Shown here one piece after another: positions 26,123 through 35,099 of a stretch of 64,000 nt of DNA (position 1 is the first letter of the stretch; the number at the start of each line of letters is the position of its first letter). A program made the position numbers and the translations under genes. The stretch is from Alteromonadaceae bacterium XY-R5 (GTDB lineage Bacteria > Pseudomonadota > Gammaproteobacteria > Enterobacterales > Alteromonadaceae). The notes beneath the pieces are model-generated. The model saw nothing but the letters and a program-made list of their open reading frames with translations. It made no database searches and had not been told where the DNA came from. The stretch covers positions 1 to 64,000 of the forward strand of contig LXWE01000011.1 in NCBI GenBank assembly GCA_001660395.1, read 5' to 3'.

Positions 26123-26865
26123 GCCAGTGTCTCCAACAGAGTTGCAGCAAGCTGCTGAAATTCTTTGCTGGCAGGGTTTGATGGCTGATATTGGTCAATG
26201 GGTTTACCGTGACTGGGAGCTTCTGCCAGAGCGGCTCGTTCGGCAATTTGAATATCGACCAACTGGGAGCCAAAGTAATCCGCCAGTTTCGTTTTTACTT
26301 CGTTACTAAGTCGGCGCTTTTGCCACCGACTTATTACCACCCATTTATGTTTGTATGGTCCCAGTAATTTCTCAAATTTACGTATGCTGGCCATTAGATG
26401 GGCAATGCCTGCCAGGCCTAAATAATCGGCGGTAACCGGAATCAATAACTCATCTGCGGCCGCCAGCGCATTGACCACCAAAAATCCTGACGAAGGAGGG
26501 CAATCCATTAGTACAAAATCGTATTGCCCTCCAAGGCTAGAAAGGCATTTTGCCAACAGCTTACCTTTGCCTTTCCCCATTGGGGTCGATTCTAATTGTG
26601 TCAATGTTTGTCCTGCTGGGATCAGGGTAAGTCCAGGGCGAATGCGCTCGCACACTTGTTCCAGTCTGGCTTGCTCCCGCAATACTTCGCTGATGCCATT
26701 AATATGGCGTTGGGTAATACCAAAGCTGGCCGTTAATTGGCCCTGAGGGTCCAGATCAATGGCGAGTACTGTGTGGCCAGCCGCTGCCAGTGCTGATGCC
26801 AGATTGGCACAAACTGTGGTTTTCCCCACGCCTCCTTTTTGATTAACACAGGCGATCCTTCTCAT
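26119..26865 (-). CDS. ParA/MinD-family ATPase of the che cluster (ParC/PpfA-like positioning protein)
   Basis: The 248-residue protein has the deviant Walker A motif KGGVGKTT (residues 10-17), a Walker A' segment AIDLDPQGQ near 40 and Walker B VLMDCPPS near 118, all marks of ParA ATPases. No ParB partner or parS site is adjacent. It sits between the second cheW and the STAS gene, five bases from the former and overlapping the latter. Family members in che loci place chemosensory arrays at cell poles (ParC in Vibrio) or spread cytoplasmic clusters (PpfA in Rhodobacter); a like role here is inferred. Confidence 0.8.
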   Translation of the reverse strand: MRRIACVNQKGGVGKTTVCANLASALAAAGHTVLAIDLDPQGQLTASFGITQRHINGISEVLREQARLEQVCERIRPGLTLIPAGQTLTQLESTPMGKGKGKLLAKCLSSLGGQYDFVLMDCPPSSGFLVVNALAAADELLIPVTADYLGLAGIAHLMASIRKFEKLLGPYKHKWVVISRWQKRRLSNEVKTKLADYFGSQLVDIQIAERAALAEAPSHGKPIDQYQPSNPASKEFQQLAATLLETLA

Positions 26866-26870
26866 TGGTG

Positions 26871-27368
26871 CTACACATTTAAGTCCTGATCAAACAACTG
26901 CTTAATCTCTTCTACTGTGTCGTCATGGAGCAACTTATCAATGGCGAGTACCAAGATGATTTTATCGGCATTTTTAAACATGCCCTGGACGCATGGATTA
27001 TCAAATGCCCGGTTCATTTTAGGACTCTTTTTGATTTGCTGCAGACTCACGGAACTGACATCTGATACCGAATCCACCACGAGTCCCAGTAATTGATCGA
27101 CATCCTGCAAATTGACGATAATGACCACGGTTTGTTCCGACAACGCTATTTGGGGATAGCCAAAGAATGCACGCAGGTCCAAGATCGGCACCATGCTTTG
27201 GCGAAACTCTATAACGCCCAAACAGTGGGTGGGAATGTTAGGGATCGAGCGCACTTTACCCAGAGCCCGAATTTCCTGAACCTTGGTGATATCAATGCCG
27301 TAGACATTATCTGCCAGAGTAAAATTCAGTAACTGGATTTTTTGCTCGTTAGGCGACGATCCCTGCAT
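26871..27368 (-). CDS. CheW-domain coupling protein (second copy)
   Basis: The 165-residue protein is a single CheW domain that links receptor and CheA in arrays. Typical segments are NVYGIDITKVQEI near residue 22, the arginine-containing GVIEFRQSMVPILDLR near 52, and a LGLVVDSVSDV stretch near 93. Its ATG directly follows the stop codon of the receptor gene (TAA then ATG), and parA starts five bases later. It differs clearly from the CheW at 30076; having two may allow separate contacts within one array. Confidence 0.9.
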   Translation of the reverse strand: MQGSSPNEQKIQLLNFTLADNVYGIDITKVQEIRALGKVRSIPNIPTHCLGVIEFRQSMVPILDLRAFFGYPQIALSEQTVVIIVNLQDVDQLLGLVVDSVSDVSSVSLQQIKKSPKMNRAFDNPCVQGMFKNADKIILVLAIDKLLHDDTVEEIKQLFDQDLNV

Positions 27369-30062
27369 TTAGAATTCTTCCCATTCTTCATCATTCTTCG
27401 GTGTACTGACGATTTCCTTGGCTGGCTTCTTCGCGGCTGGCTTGGCTGCTGGACTTACCATTTTGGCAACAGGGGCTTTGGCCGTCGGACGCGAGGGTGA
27501 TGGAGTGCTGCGAGACAAACTCACAGAGCTGCCGGAGACGGTGAAGTAGCTCACCAGCTCTGCCATTTCATCCACTTTGTGCACAGAGGACTGGCTTGCT
27601 GATGACGCTTCTTCTGCCAGGGCCGCGTTTTGCTGGGTAATGTCGTCTAAGTCTGCGACGGCCTGGTTGACTTGTTCGATACCTGAGGCCTGTTCATTGG
27701 TCGCATTGGTAATATCAGAAATCAGCACGCTTAGCTGATTGACCATTTTCAGAATATCCGTCAGTGACTCACCACACTGATTGACCAAATCGCTGCCACC
27801 TTTAACCCGGGTCGAGCTATCGTCGATCAGTTCTTTGATTTCTTTGGCAGATACCGCTGAACGCTGCGCCAGGTTGCGCACCTCAGTTGCAACCACAGCG
27901 AAGCCTCGACCCTGTTCACCGGCCCGGGCAGCTTCAACCGAAGCATTCAAGGCAAGCAGATTGGTTTGGAAGGCAATATCGTCAATGACACTGATAATCT
28001 CAACAATCTTATTACTGCTTTGCGTAATCGCCTGCATAGATTCCACAGCTTGGGTGACAATACGTTCACCGCGAGTTGCCTTATCTCGGACGTTATTGGC
28101 TGCGTCGTTAGCGGTATTGGTGTTGGCAGCTGTAGTGCGTACATTACTGGTCAATTCCTCCAGGCTAGCTGCGGTTTCTTCCAGGCTGGACGCTTGCTTC
28201 TCGGTGCGCTCTGACAGCTGATCGTTACCAACGGAGAGCTCGTGGTTAGTTGAGCGGATACTGTCACAAGCTTCAATAATGCCGCCAACAACAGAGTTGA
28301 GTTTATCGGCAGTGGTATTGATAGCGTCGCGAACTTCGCCAAACATGCCTTGATATTCATTGGTAATATTGACGGTCAAGTCACCGCCCGAAAGACGTTG
28401 TAAGCTGCTGCTTAGATCACCAACAAAGGCATTAACGGTTTGGGACAGGTTGTTTAGGCCTTGAGAGATAGTTAGGAAGAAACCATCTTTACCTTCTGTG
28501 CTGATCAGTGCACTCAGGTTACCCTCAGAAACGCTTTGTACCAGGCGTTCTACCTCGCCCTGTACTCTGACCTGATTGGTAATATCATCCCATTCCACTA
28601 CGGTACCCAGGCGTTCGCCTTCTTCATCGACCACCGGGTTTGCAATCAATTGGAAATGGCGACCACCCACAATAATCTTTGTGCGATAAGTGGAATCCAG
28701 TCTCGCTAACATAGTGCGCTGATGGGCCGGATTCTTATGGAATACATCGATATTTTTTCCGATGAGATTTCGGGCATCAAAATGGGGCAGTTCTCGACGT
28801 ATTTCTTTCTCGGCATTTATCAGCATGGCCTGAACACTGTCATTGATATAGACGATATTCAGATCTGCATCGGCCATCATGACATTCGAGCTAACATTAT
28901 CCAGTGCCACTTTGACTCTGAAATTATCTTTGGCTGCTTGTTGCGCTAGTTTATTTTCGGTGAGGTCTGCCCATTCCAGCGTTGTCCCAAGGCGTTCTCC
29001 TTTTTCATTTAATACTGGGTTGGCAGTAAGACCAAATGTTAAGCCTTCAAGGGATATTTCAGTGGAGTAGGTCGACTTGAGGTTATCCAGTAAGGTGCGC
29101 TGATGTGCTGGTACTTTGTGGAAAACATCGATGTTAGTGCCGATGAGTTTATTGGCGTTGAAATCGGCTTTGAGTTTGCGGAATTTTTCCTGGTGCTCCT
29201 GCATCATAGCGCGCAGGCTTTCGTTCATGTAAATGATGTTGTAGTTAGGATCGGCCAACATCACGTTGGTCGATACTGCACCCAGTGCGGTGCGTATGCG
29301 TAAGTTCTCTACTGCTAAATCTTCGGCCTGCTTGCGGTCGGATAAATCTGACCATTCAACCATGGCGCCTACTTTCTGATTGCCATGCATTACCGGAAAT
29401 ATTTTAAGCCCGAAGGTCATGGTGCCGACGGTAATTTCTGAGCTGTGACCACCGTGAAGATTGGTAAGGATGTTTCTTTGGTAGCTCGGATTTTTATGGA
29501 AACGATCAATATTGGTACCAATTAAACGCTCTACATCAAAGCCGTTAAAATACTTAGCCAGTTCGTCCTGATGCTTTCTTAGCATGGTTTTAAGAGTGTC
29601 ATTCACATAGATGATGTGAAAATTTTCATCGGCAATCATGACGTTAGTGCCGACCTGATTCACTGACGTTTTGAATCTGGCTAATTCAATTTCGATATCG
29701 TTTTGCTTTTGGCCATGTTTGACCAATGTCTGGGCTGCACTCTCGAGTAAGTCACCAAGGCTGCGGGCAATATCTGAAATCGGTCCTGCACTGACATTAT
29801 CGTGAAAAGCGTGGGGTTTGGTCAGAACCGCATCGGGATTCAGGCGCATGCGTTCCAGGCCTTTCTCCAGTTCAGTAACGGGTTTAAGCAGGCTCTGTTG
29901 CAGTGATTGCGCCAGCATCAGTGTTAGCACTAGCCCAATAGCACATATGGCGCTAATGACCATTGCCATGTTGGCGGGCAAGCCCAGTAACCAACTGGCA
30001 ATCAATGACGCACCCAGACAACATGCGATGAGTGTGGTGAAGAGGTTTACCTTGTTACTCAT
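27369..30062 (-). CDS. Methyl-accepting chemotaxis protein with three Aer2-like PAS domains
   Basis: The 897-residue receptor begins with two closely spaced membrane segments (about 8-28 and 32-54) and has no periplasmic domain. Three tandem PAS modules follow (about 132-245, 258-372, 385-497), each with FHK(N/V)P and EWxD motifs. The His/Trp pairs are 189/237, 315/364 and 442/491, spaced like the haem-linked His234 and Trp283 of P. aeruginosa Aer2. A HAMP-like stretch (about 500-600), the MCP signalling hairpin with tip [20 protein letters not shown], and a Pro/Ala-rich linker lead to a final EEWEEF, a CheR-tethering pentapeptide. It probably senses oxygen or another gas through haem; that is inferred. 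Confidence 0.9.
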   Translation of the reverse strand: MSNKVNLFTTLIACCLGASLIASWLLGLPANMAMVISAICAIGLVLTLMLAQSLQQSLLKPVTELEKGLERMRLNPDAVLTKPHAFHDNVSAGPISDIARSLGDLLESAAQTLVKHGQKQNDIEIELARFKTSVNQVGTNVMIADENFHIIYVNDTLKTMLRKHQDELAKYFNGFDVERLIGTNIDRFHKNPSYQRNILTNLHGGHSSEITVGTMTFGLKIFPVMHGNQKVGAMVEWSDLSDRKQAEDLAVENLRIRTALGAVSTNVMLADPNYNIIYMNESLRAMMQEHQEKFRKLKADFNANKLIGTNIDVFHKVPAHQRTLLDNLKSTYSTEISLEGLTFGLTANPVLNEKGERLGTTLEWADLTENKLAQQAAKDNFRVKVALDNVSSNVMMADADLNIVYINDSVQAMLINAEKEIRRELPHFDARNLIGKNIDVFHKNPAHQRTMLARLDSTYRTKIIVGGRHFQLIANPVVDEEGERLGTVVEWDDITNQVRVQGEVERLVQSVSEGNLSALISTEGKDGFFLTISQGLNNLSQTVNAFVGDLSSSLQRLSGGDLTVNITNEYQGMFGEVRDAINTTADKLNSVVGGIIEACDSIRSTNHELSVGNDQLSERTEKQASSLEETAASLEELTSNVRTTAANTNTANDAANNVRDKATRGERIVTQAVESMQAITQSSNKIVEIISVIDDIAFQTNLLALNASVEAARAGEQGRGFAVVATEVRNLAQRSAVSAKEIKELIDDSSTRVKGGSDLVNQCGESLTDILKMVNQLSVLISDITNATNEQASGIEQVNQAVADLDDITQQNAALAEEASSASQSSVHKVDEMAELVSYFTVSGSSVSLSRSTPSPSRPTAKAPVAKMVSPAAKPAAKKPAKEIVSTPKNDEEWEEF

Positions 30063-30075
30063 TATGAGCTCCTCG

Positions 30076-30576
30076 TTAACTGTCCTGTGAGAACGCCGGC
30101 ATCTCTAGATCCAGCACTCTGTCTACATTAAGCAGAACCAGCATGCTGGTTCCGATATCTGCAATACCACTGATGAAATCTCTAGGGATCGCCAAATCGA
30201 AATCGGGATCCAATTGGCTATTGTCGGATGAGGTTTCTACAACCTCAGAAATGGCGTCTACCACCATACCGACAGTTTTCGTTATGCCTTCGTCATGGAT
30301 GTCCATCACCAGAATGACGGTTTCTGCTGAGGGCGGCAGGCTTTCTAAATGAAAGCGCAGACGCAGGTTAACCACAGGGACAATGGCACCTCGTAAATTG
30401 ATCAAACCCGAAACAAAATGCGGCGAAAAGGGAACGCGGGTAGCGTCTTCCCAGGCTCGAATTTCTTTCACTCGCAAAATATTGACGGCGTAATCCAATT
30501 TATCCAGTCGAAACGTCAGCCATTCGCTGGTGGGAGATTTAGCGATAATTTCCGTATTAGAAGTATCGTTACTCAT
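30076..30576 (-). CDS. cheW: CheW-domain coupling protein (first copy)
   Basis: The 166-residue protein is a CheW domain, with [22 protein letters not shown] rendered by the segment near residue 18, [19 protein letters not shown] near 55 and [13 protein letters not shown] near 105. The ATG at 30576 lies three bases after the cheA stop; an in-frame TTG at 30582 is less likely. The receptor gene follows 13 bases downstream, giving the order cheA-cheW-receptor found in the P. aeruginosa che2 cluster. Confidence 0.9.
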   Translation of the reverse strand: MSNDTSNTEIIAKSPTSEWLTFRLDKLDYAVNILRVKEIRAWEDATRVPFSPHFVSGLINLRGAIVPVVNLRLRFHLESLPPSAETVILVMDIHDEGITKTVGMVVDAISEVVETSSDNSQLDPDFDLAIPRDFISGIADIGTSMLVLLNVDRVLDLEMPAFSQDS

Positions 30577-30578
30577 GA

Positions 30579-32588
30579 TCAATGCACCCGAATTCTGGCA
30601 CTTAAGGCTGATACATCGATGATCAGGGCAACCGAACCATCACCTAGTATGGTTGCTCCGGATAACTCACTGACTTTGCCATAATTAGCTTCTAACGATT
30701 TCACCACCACCTGCTGATGCGACGTCAGTTCATCAACATGAATACCGTATTGCTGGTTGTCACTTTCCACCACTACGACCAGGCGCTTGTCCTGCTCACC
30801 AGCCTGTCGCTCTGGGCAGCTAAAGACGGCTGCCAGATCGAGAATGGGAATGAATTTTCCGCGCCACTTGAACGTAACCCCACGGCGGCCAACTTTGTTG
30901 ATGTCTTTGTCGGAAAGCTGAATAGATTCGATGATGGAAAGCAGTGGAATTATGTAGGTTTCTCCGGCCACTTTGACTAGCTGACCGTCCAGGATTGCCA
31001 GTGTCAGAGGCAGGCGAATATGAAAGCTGCTGCCTTTGTCTTTTTGTGAGCGAACCTCAATCGTACCGCCGAGACTTTGAATGTTACGTTTCACCACATC
31101 CATGCCTACGCCGCGGCCGGAAAGATCGGTGACCTGTTCGGCGGTGGAGAATCCCGGAGCAAAAATGAGTTCATTGATTTCCTGCTCGGATAATTGCGAG
31201 TTTTCGTGGATGATGCCCGATTTAATCGCTTTGGCGTGGATTTTCTCTGTGTTTAAACCGGCACCATCATCGTTGATTTCGATGATGATATTGCCTACCT
31301 GATGGAAGGCTTTCAGGGTGATCGTGCCCTCTGCCGGCTTGCCCTTCGCCAGACGCACATCGGGGGGTTCAATGCCGTGATCAACACTATTGCGGACCAA
31401 GTGTACCAGCGGATCGGTCAGCTCCTCGATCACCGTTTTATCGACTTCTGTCGACTCACCAATGATATCTACGCGCAGGGATTTATTCAGTTGTTTACCC
31501 AGGTCTCTGACCATGCGGGGGAAACGACTGAAACAAAAACTGATCGGTAGCATGCGGATGCGCATGACGCCATCCTGAAGGTCTCGGGTGTGACGTTCTA
31601 ACTGACTGAGACCTTCGCTCAGACGTTCAAACTGCGGGTATTTTTCTTCATCATTAAAAATACTGAGCATGGACTGGGTGATGACCAGTTCACCCAGCAG
31701 ATTGATAAGGCTATCGATTTTATCCAGGTCGACCCTAATTGACTGAGATTTTCGGCCCTTCTGAGCTGCTGCGGGTTCGGCTGCTTTCGCTACCTCGGCA
31801 GAGGAGCTTGTACCTGACACACTTTGTGCTGGCGTGGATCTAGTCTCTGTTGCCTCGGTATTGTCTGTCGTTTTGTGTGTGATTGGGGTGAGGGTTAAAT
31901 CACATTCATCCTCTACCCACATGAAAATGTCGCTGATTTGTTCGGCTTCGACGGGCTTTTCTGCCTGCAGCTTAATCTCCCAGCTTAAGTTCAAATCTAG
32001 CGGATTGAGCTCTGATATATCTGGAACCTTGTCGTAATGACAGATGACTTCGATGCTGCCAAGCTCCTCTAGTTCTTCAATGAATTTTAGAGGGTCATTG
32101 CCTGTATGCATCAGATTGGCGTGTGGAACAAAACTAATCTGCCATTGTTTGTGGCCTGCTACCTGTTCGTTTGCATTGGCTGGGGTGGGGGCAGCGCTTC
32201 CTCCTCCCAGTAAAGCTTCAAGTTCATTACGCACCGCCAGCATCTTGCTCTGGTCAATTGCATCTGAAAACTGGTAATGACTAATTAAATTTCTGAGGAT
32301 GTCGAGCGATGAAAATAAGCAATCGACAATTGGTTGAGACAAACTCTGGCTGCCGGAACGTACTTTATCCAGCAAGGTTTCCATGACATGGGTAAATTCA
32401 GTCAGGGCCGTCATACCGAATGTGGCGCTACCGCCTTTCAATGAGTGTGCGGCACGGAATATGTCATTGATCGTTTCGGGATCGACGGGGCCGCCATCGA
32501 TTGAAAGCAGATTATTTTCGATAGCGTCGATAGCTTCGGCACCTTCTTCGAAAAATACTGCTTTAAACCGCTCGATTGGATCGCTCAT
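30579..32588 (-). CDS. cheA: Chemotaxis histidine kinase CheA
   Basis: CheA is the array kinase that passes phosphate to CheY and CheB. The 669-residue protein has a P1 domain with the phosphorylated His48 in FRAAHSLKGG, an intermediate region (about 145-240) that may correspond to P2, a low-complexity linker, the dimerisation helices (near 280), the ATPase domain with N box VHLVRNSVDHGIE (near 390) and G boxes DDGAGLN and GRGVGMDVV, and a C-terminal CheW-like P5 domain (about 530-665). It starts 30 bases after the CheY-like gene. Confidence 0.95.
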   Translation of the reverse strand: MSDPIERFKAVFFEEGAEAIDAIENNLLSIDGGPVDPETINDIFRAAHSLKGGSATFGMTALTEFTHVMETLLDKVRSGSQSLSQPIVDCLFSSLDILRNLISHYQFSDAIDQSKMLAVRNELEALLGGGSAAPTPANANEQVAGHKQWQISFVPHANLMHTGNDPLKFIEELEELGSIEVICHYDKVPDISELNPLDLNLSWEIKLQAEKPVEAEQISDIFMWVEDECDLTLTPITHKTTDNTEATETRSTPAQSVSGTSSSAEVAKAAEPAAAQKGRKSQSIRVDLDKIDSLINLLGELVITQSMLSIFNDEEKYPQFERLSEGLSQLERHTRDLQDGVMRIRMLPISFCFSRFPRMVRDLGKQLNKSLRVDIIGESTEVDKTVIEELTDPLVHLVRNSVDHGIEPPDVRLAKGKPAEGTITLKAFHQVGNIIIEINDDGAGLNTEKIHAKAIKSGIIHENSQLSEQEINELIFAPGFSTAEQVTDLSGRGVGMDVVKRNIQSLGGTIEVRSQKDKGSSFHIRLPLTLAILDGQLVKVAGETYIIPLLSIIESIQLSDKDINKVGRRGVTFKWRGKFIPILDLAAVFSCPERQAGEQDKRLVVVVESDNQQYGIHVDELTSHQQVVVKSLEANYGKVSELSGATILGDGSVALIIDVSALSARIRVH

Positions 32589-32618
32589 TCTGCATCGTCC
32601 CTGACATTATCTCACTGG

Positions 32619-32981
32619 CTAACGCATTACCTTGGCTACAACTGCGGCGAGCTTTTGCGGGTCAAAAGGTTTGACGATCCAGCCTGTTGCGCCAGCGGCT
32701 TTGCCTTCCTGCTTTTTATCTAAGCCGGATTCGGTGGTTAACATCAGGATAGGCGTAAATTTGTAGCTGTCTAATTCTCTCAGTCGACGGATAAATTCAA
32801 TCCCATCCATAATCGGCATGTTCACGTCCGAAATTACCAGATCGTATTTTCCCTGACTGGCTTTGGTTAAGCCTTCTTGTCCATTTACGGCCTCGGTAAC
32901 GTCATATCCCTGGCCCTTCAGAGTGAAGGTCACCATGGCGCGCATCGAGGCGGAGTCATCTACTGCTAAAATTTTTTTCAT
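32619..32981 (-). CDS. cheY: CheY-type single-domain response regulator
   Basis: The 120-residue protein is a stand-alone receiver: acidic pair DD at residues 8-9, phospho-acceptor Asp52 in LVISDVNMPIMDG, a Thr near 82 and the conserved Lys in WIVKPFDP near 104. It is the first gene of the minus-strand che cluster, 30 bases before cheA, and resembles the CheY2-type regulator at the head of the Pseudomonas che2 locus. Whether it binds a flagellar motor or acts as a phosphate sink cannot be judged; no flagellar gene lies in the window. Confidence 0.92.
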   Translation of the reverse strand: MKKILAVDDSASMRAMVTFTLKGQGYDVTEAVNGQEGLTKASQGKYDLVISDVNMPIMDGIEFIRRLRELDSYKFTPILMLTTESGLDKKQEGKAAGATGWIVKPFDPQKLAAVVAKVMR

Positions 32982-33036
32982 TCGTTCTCCATGACTAACA
33001 CTTTGATGTTGACTATAAAATTAACTGGTCAGGGAA

Positions 33037-33061
33037 AAAGGTCGGGTGATTTTTGACCTTT
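33037..33061 (-). other. Hairpin in the leader of the che operon
   Basis: The arms AAAGGTC and GACCTTT (7 bases, 11-base loop) lie 56 bases before the cheY start. On the minus strand the hairpin is followed by a short T run, so it resembles a weak terminator or attenuator. The stem is poor in G and C and the role is uncertain. Confidence 0.3.
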
Positions 33062-33233
33062 GCTTTAAAAGCTAGCACAAAGTTTTTGCAAGTGTAGAAA
33101 ACACATGGATAAATTTTGTACTGATTTTGTTGGCTTTTTTCTTACCTGATTTACATGCTTGTTTACGCTTGGATCGGATGGCTGGGAGCCATTAGGTTGC
33201 AAGGTGTTTGCAGAAAATCGTCAGAGGATGGAT

Positions 33234-34394
33234 ATGACTGATAAGCAAAAATTGCTGATAGCCGAAGACGACACAAATATTCTGACACTACTTAAAATGA
33301 TGTTGGAAGAATCATTTAGCGTGGTCACTGCTGAGGATGGATTGGCAGCGGTTGAACTTATTGAACAGCATAATTTTGATTTGGTGTTACTGGATATCCA
33401 TTTGCCTGGTAGGGATGGATTGAGTATTTGTGCCTGGCTCAATGCGTTGGACGTCATCCAGAAGCCTGTCGTCATCATTCTGAGTGCGGATGATAACGAA
33501 GAGACCATTAAAAAAGCCTATGACTTAGGTGCCAGGGATTATGTTTGCAAGCCATTCAATATTGTTGCATTTAACGAACATATTTCGCGCTTTTCTAAAG
33601 ATTTAGAGCACATCAGACAGCTCGAGCAGAATGATAAACAGTATCAGAGTCTTGCTGATACTGCGATGAAGCAAGCCGCGTTTTATGGTCAAGGGCTGGA
33701 AATTATGGCGGCCCTGAACAGTTGTGTCGATGAACTAGCGATGGCGCGGATGGTGACTAAAGCATTGATGTCTTTGGGCTTTCATACGGCAATCGAGCTG
33801 CGTAATGAAAATGACAGTGTCAGTTATGATGTGGATAATGCTGAGTGTTCGCCTGTGGAGTTGCAGGTATTTGATTTACTGAAAGACAAGGGCAGAATTT
33901 ATCATTTTGGACGTAGGGCTATCTTTAATGACCAGTATGTGAGCTTGTTGGTAAAACTGATGCCTGCGGTTGGTTCGCCCAGTTACGATGCTATGCTGGA
34001 TTTGGCCGCTAAGCTGGTACCCGCAATTAATTCCCGGCTGATTTCCTTTCATTATCAGCAGCGCATGCTGGATACGAAGGATCGTCTGATGATGGTGATT
34101 GATATGGTCAATCGCGGCATTGGCGACATGGAAAAAGAGCGACAGATCTTGCTTGAGAGCATTGCAGCGAAAATAGGCATGAGCTTCCATGCGCTTGAAT
34201 TACAGGAGCATCAGGAGGCGTTCTTTTTAGAATTGATAGAGAAAGAGCTTCAAGCCAATTCCATCAGTGAAAAATTTATCGAGCTGCAACACGTGATTGC
34301 AGATTGTATTCAAACACTTCAACTCGACAATCTCACAGCGGCGTCAAGCAACGAGGATGATGCAGTCAACACTCAGGACATAGAGTTGTTCTGA
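33234..34394 (+). CDS. Response regulator with an uncharacterised C-terminal region, divergent from the che cluster
   Basis: The 386-residue protein has an N-terminal receiver domain (about 5-122) with acidic residues EDD, phospho-acceptor Asp54 in LVLLDIHLPGRDG and Lys in YVCKPF. The remaining 260 residues hold a helical linker and a region (about 170-370) that I do not recognise; there is no HTH, GGDEF, EAL, HD-GYP or kinase motif. The start at 33234 is preferred because AGAGGA lies about six bases upstream; the frame is open back to 33159. Its position opposite cheY suggests that it may be an output or feedback part of the che system, but this is inference. Confidence 0.8.
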   Translation: MTDKQKLLIAEDDTNILTLLKMMLEESFSVVTAEDGLAAVELIEQHNFDLVLLDIHLPGRDGLSICAWLNALDVIQKPVVIILSADDNEETIKKAYDLGARDYVCKPFNIVAFNEHISRFSKDLEHIRQLEQNDKQYQSLADTAMKQAAFYGQGLEIMAALNSCVDELAMARMVTKALMSLGFHTAIELRNENDSVSYDVDNAECSPVELQVFDLLKDKGRIYHFGRRAIFNDQYVSLLVKLMPAVGSPSYDAMLDLAAKLVPAINSRLISFHYQQRMLDTKDRLMMVIDMVNRGIGDMEKERQILLESIAAKIGMSFHALELQEHQEAFFLELIEKELQANSISEKFIELQHVIADCIQTLQLDNLTAASSNEDDAVNTQDIELF

Positions 34395-34395
34395 G

Positions 34396-35091
34396 TTACT
34401 GGCTGGTAAGGAGTTGTTTGCTTCTGGCTGGATAATTGGTGAATATCCCATCAACACCCCATTGGTGCAGGGTCAGAATGTCTTCCGCCTGGTCTACCGT
34501 ATACACATATACTTTTAAACCCCTCTGATGCGCGTCTGTAACCATCGCCTGGTTAAAGGCACTCATATCACAGTTAACCGCACAGGCATCTATTTCTTGC
34601 GCAAAGGCTGCGTAATCGTGCGGGATACTGGCGGTTAGTGCGCCAATGCTGAGGGTAGGCCGTAGCTGTTTGAGGGTTACCAGTAGTGGGTGGTCAAAGG
34701 ACGAAATCAGAAATTGTTCTGCACTGAAACCATAGTGAGTTATGGCGTAATCAATGGCATCCAGAAGCAGACTTGGCTTGTCTAACGCTTTTACTTCGAT
34801 GTTAAGAATGCATTGGCCCTGGATACAGGCTAATACTTCAACCAGGGTTGGGATCTGCTCACCGTTTCCAGCATCTAACTGACGAATCGCTTCGAAAGGT
34901 TGCTGATATATCAGTCCCTTACCGCTAGTGGTTCGATGCAGCCAGCGATCGTGGATGACCATCAGGTGCTCACCTACCTGATGTACATCGATTTCAATTC
35001 CATCGGCCTGTTGGGTAAGTGCTAATCGTATGGCGGACAGTGTGTTTTCTGGTGCGTCTTTACTGGCACCACGGTGAGCAAAAATGAACAT
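34396..35091 (-). CDS. ugpQ: Glycerophosphodiester phosphodiesterase
   Basis: This enzyme hydrolyses glycerophosphodiesters from deacylated phospholipids to glycerol 3-phosphate and the alcohol. The 231-residue TIM-barrel protein has the GDPD signature: HRGASKDAPENT (residues 6-17), EIDVHQVGEHLMVIHD (near 38-53) and LNIEVKA near 97. No signal peptide is seen, so it acts in the cytoplasm, like UgpQ. It is convergent with the response-regulator gene, one base apart, and followed upstream by the EamA transporter. Confidence 0.85.
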   Translation of the reverse strand: MFIFAHRGASKDAPENTLSAIRLALTQQADGIEIDVHQVGEHLMVIHDRWLHRTTSGKGLIYQQPFEAIRQLDAGNGEQIPTLVEVLACIQGQCILNIEVKALDKPSLLLDAIDYAITHYGFSAEQFLISSFDHPLLVTLKQLRPTLSIGALTASIPHDYAAFAQEIDACAVNCDMSAFNQAMVTDAHQRGLKVYVYTVDQAEDILTLHQWGVDGIFTNYPARSKQLLTSQ

Positions 35092-35099
35092 ATAAGGGA

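Noticed and set aside
22106-34394. Genomic island or prophage around the che cluster
   Set aside because: No integrase, tRNA junction, attachment repeat or abrupt change in composition is visible at its borders.
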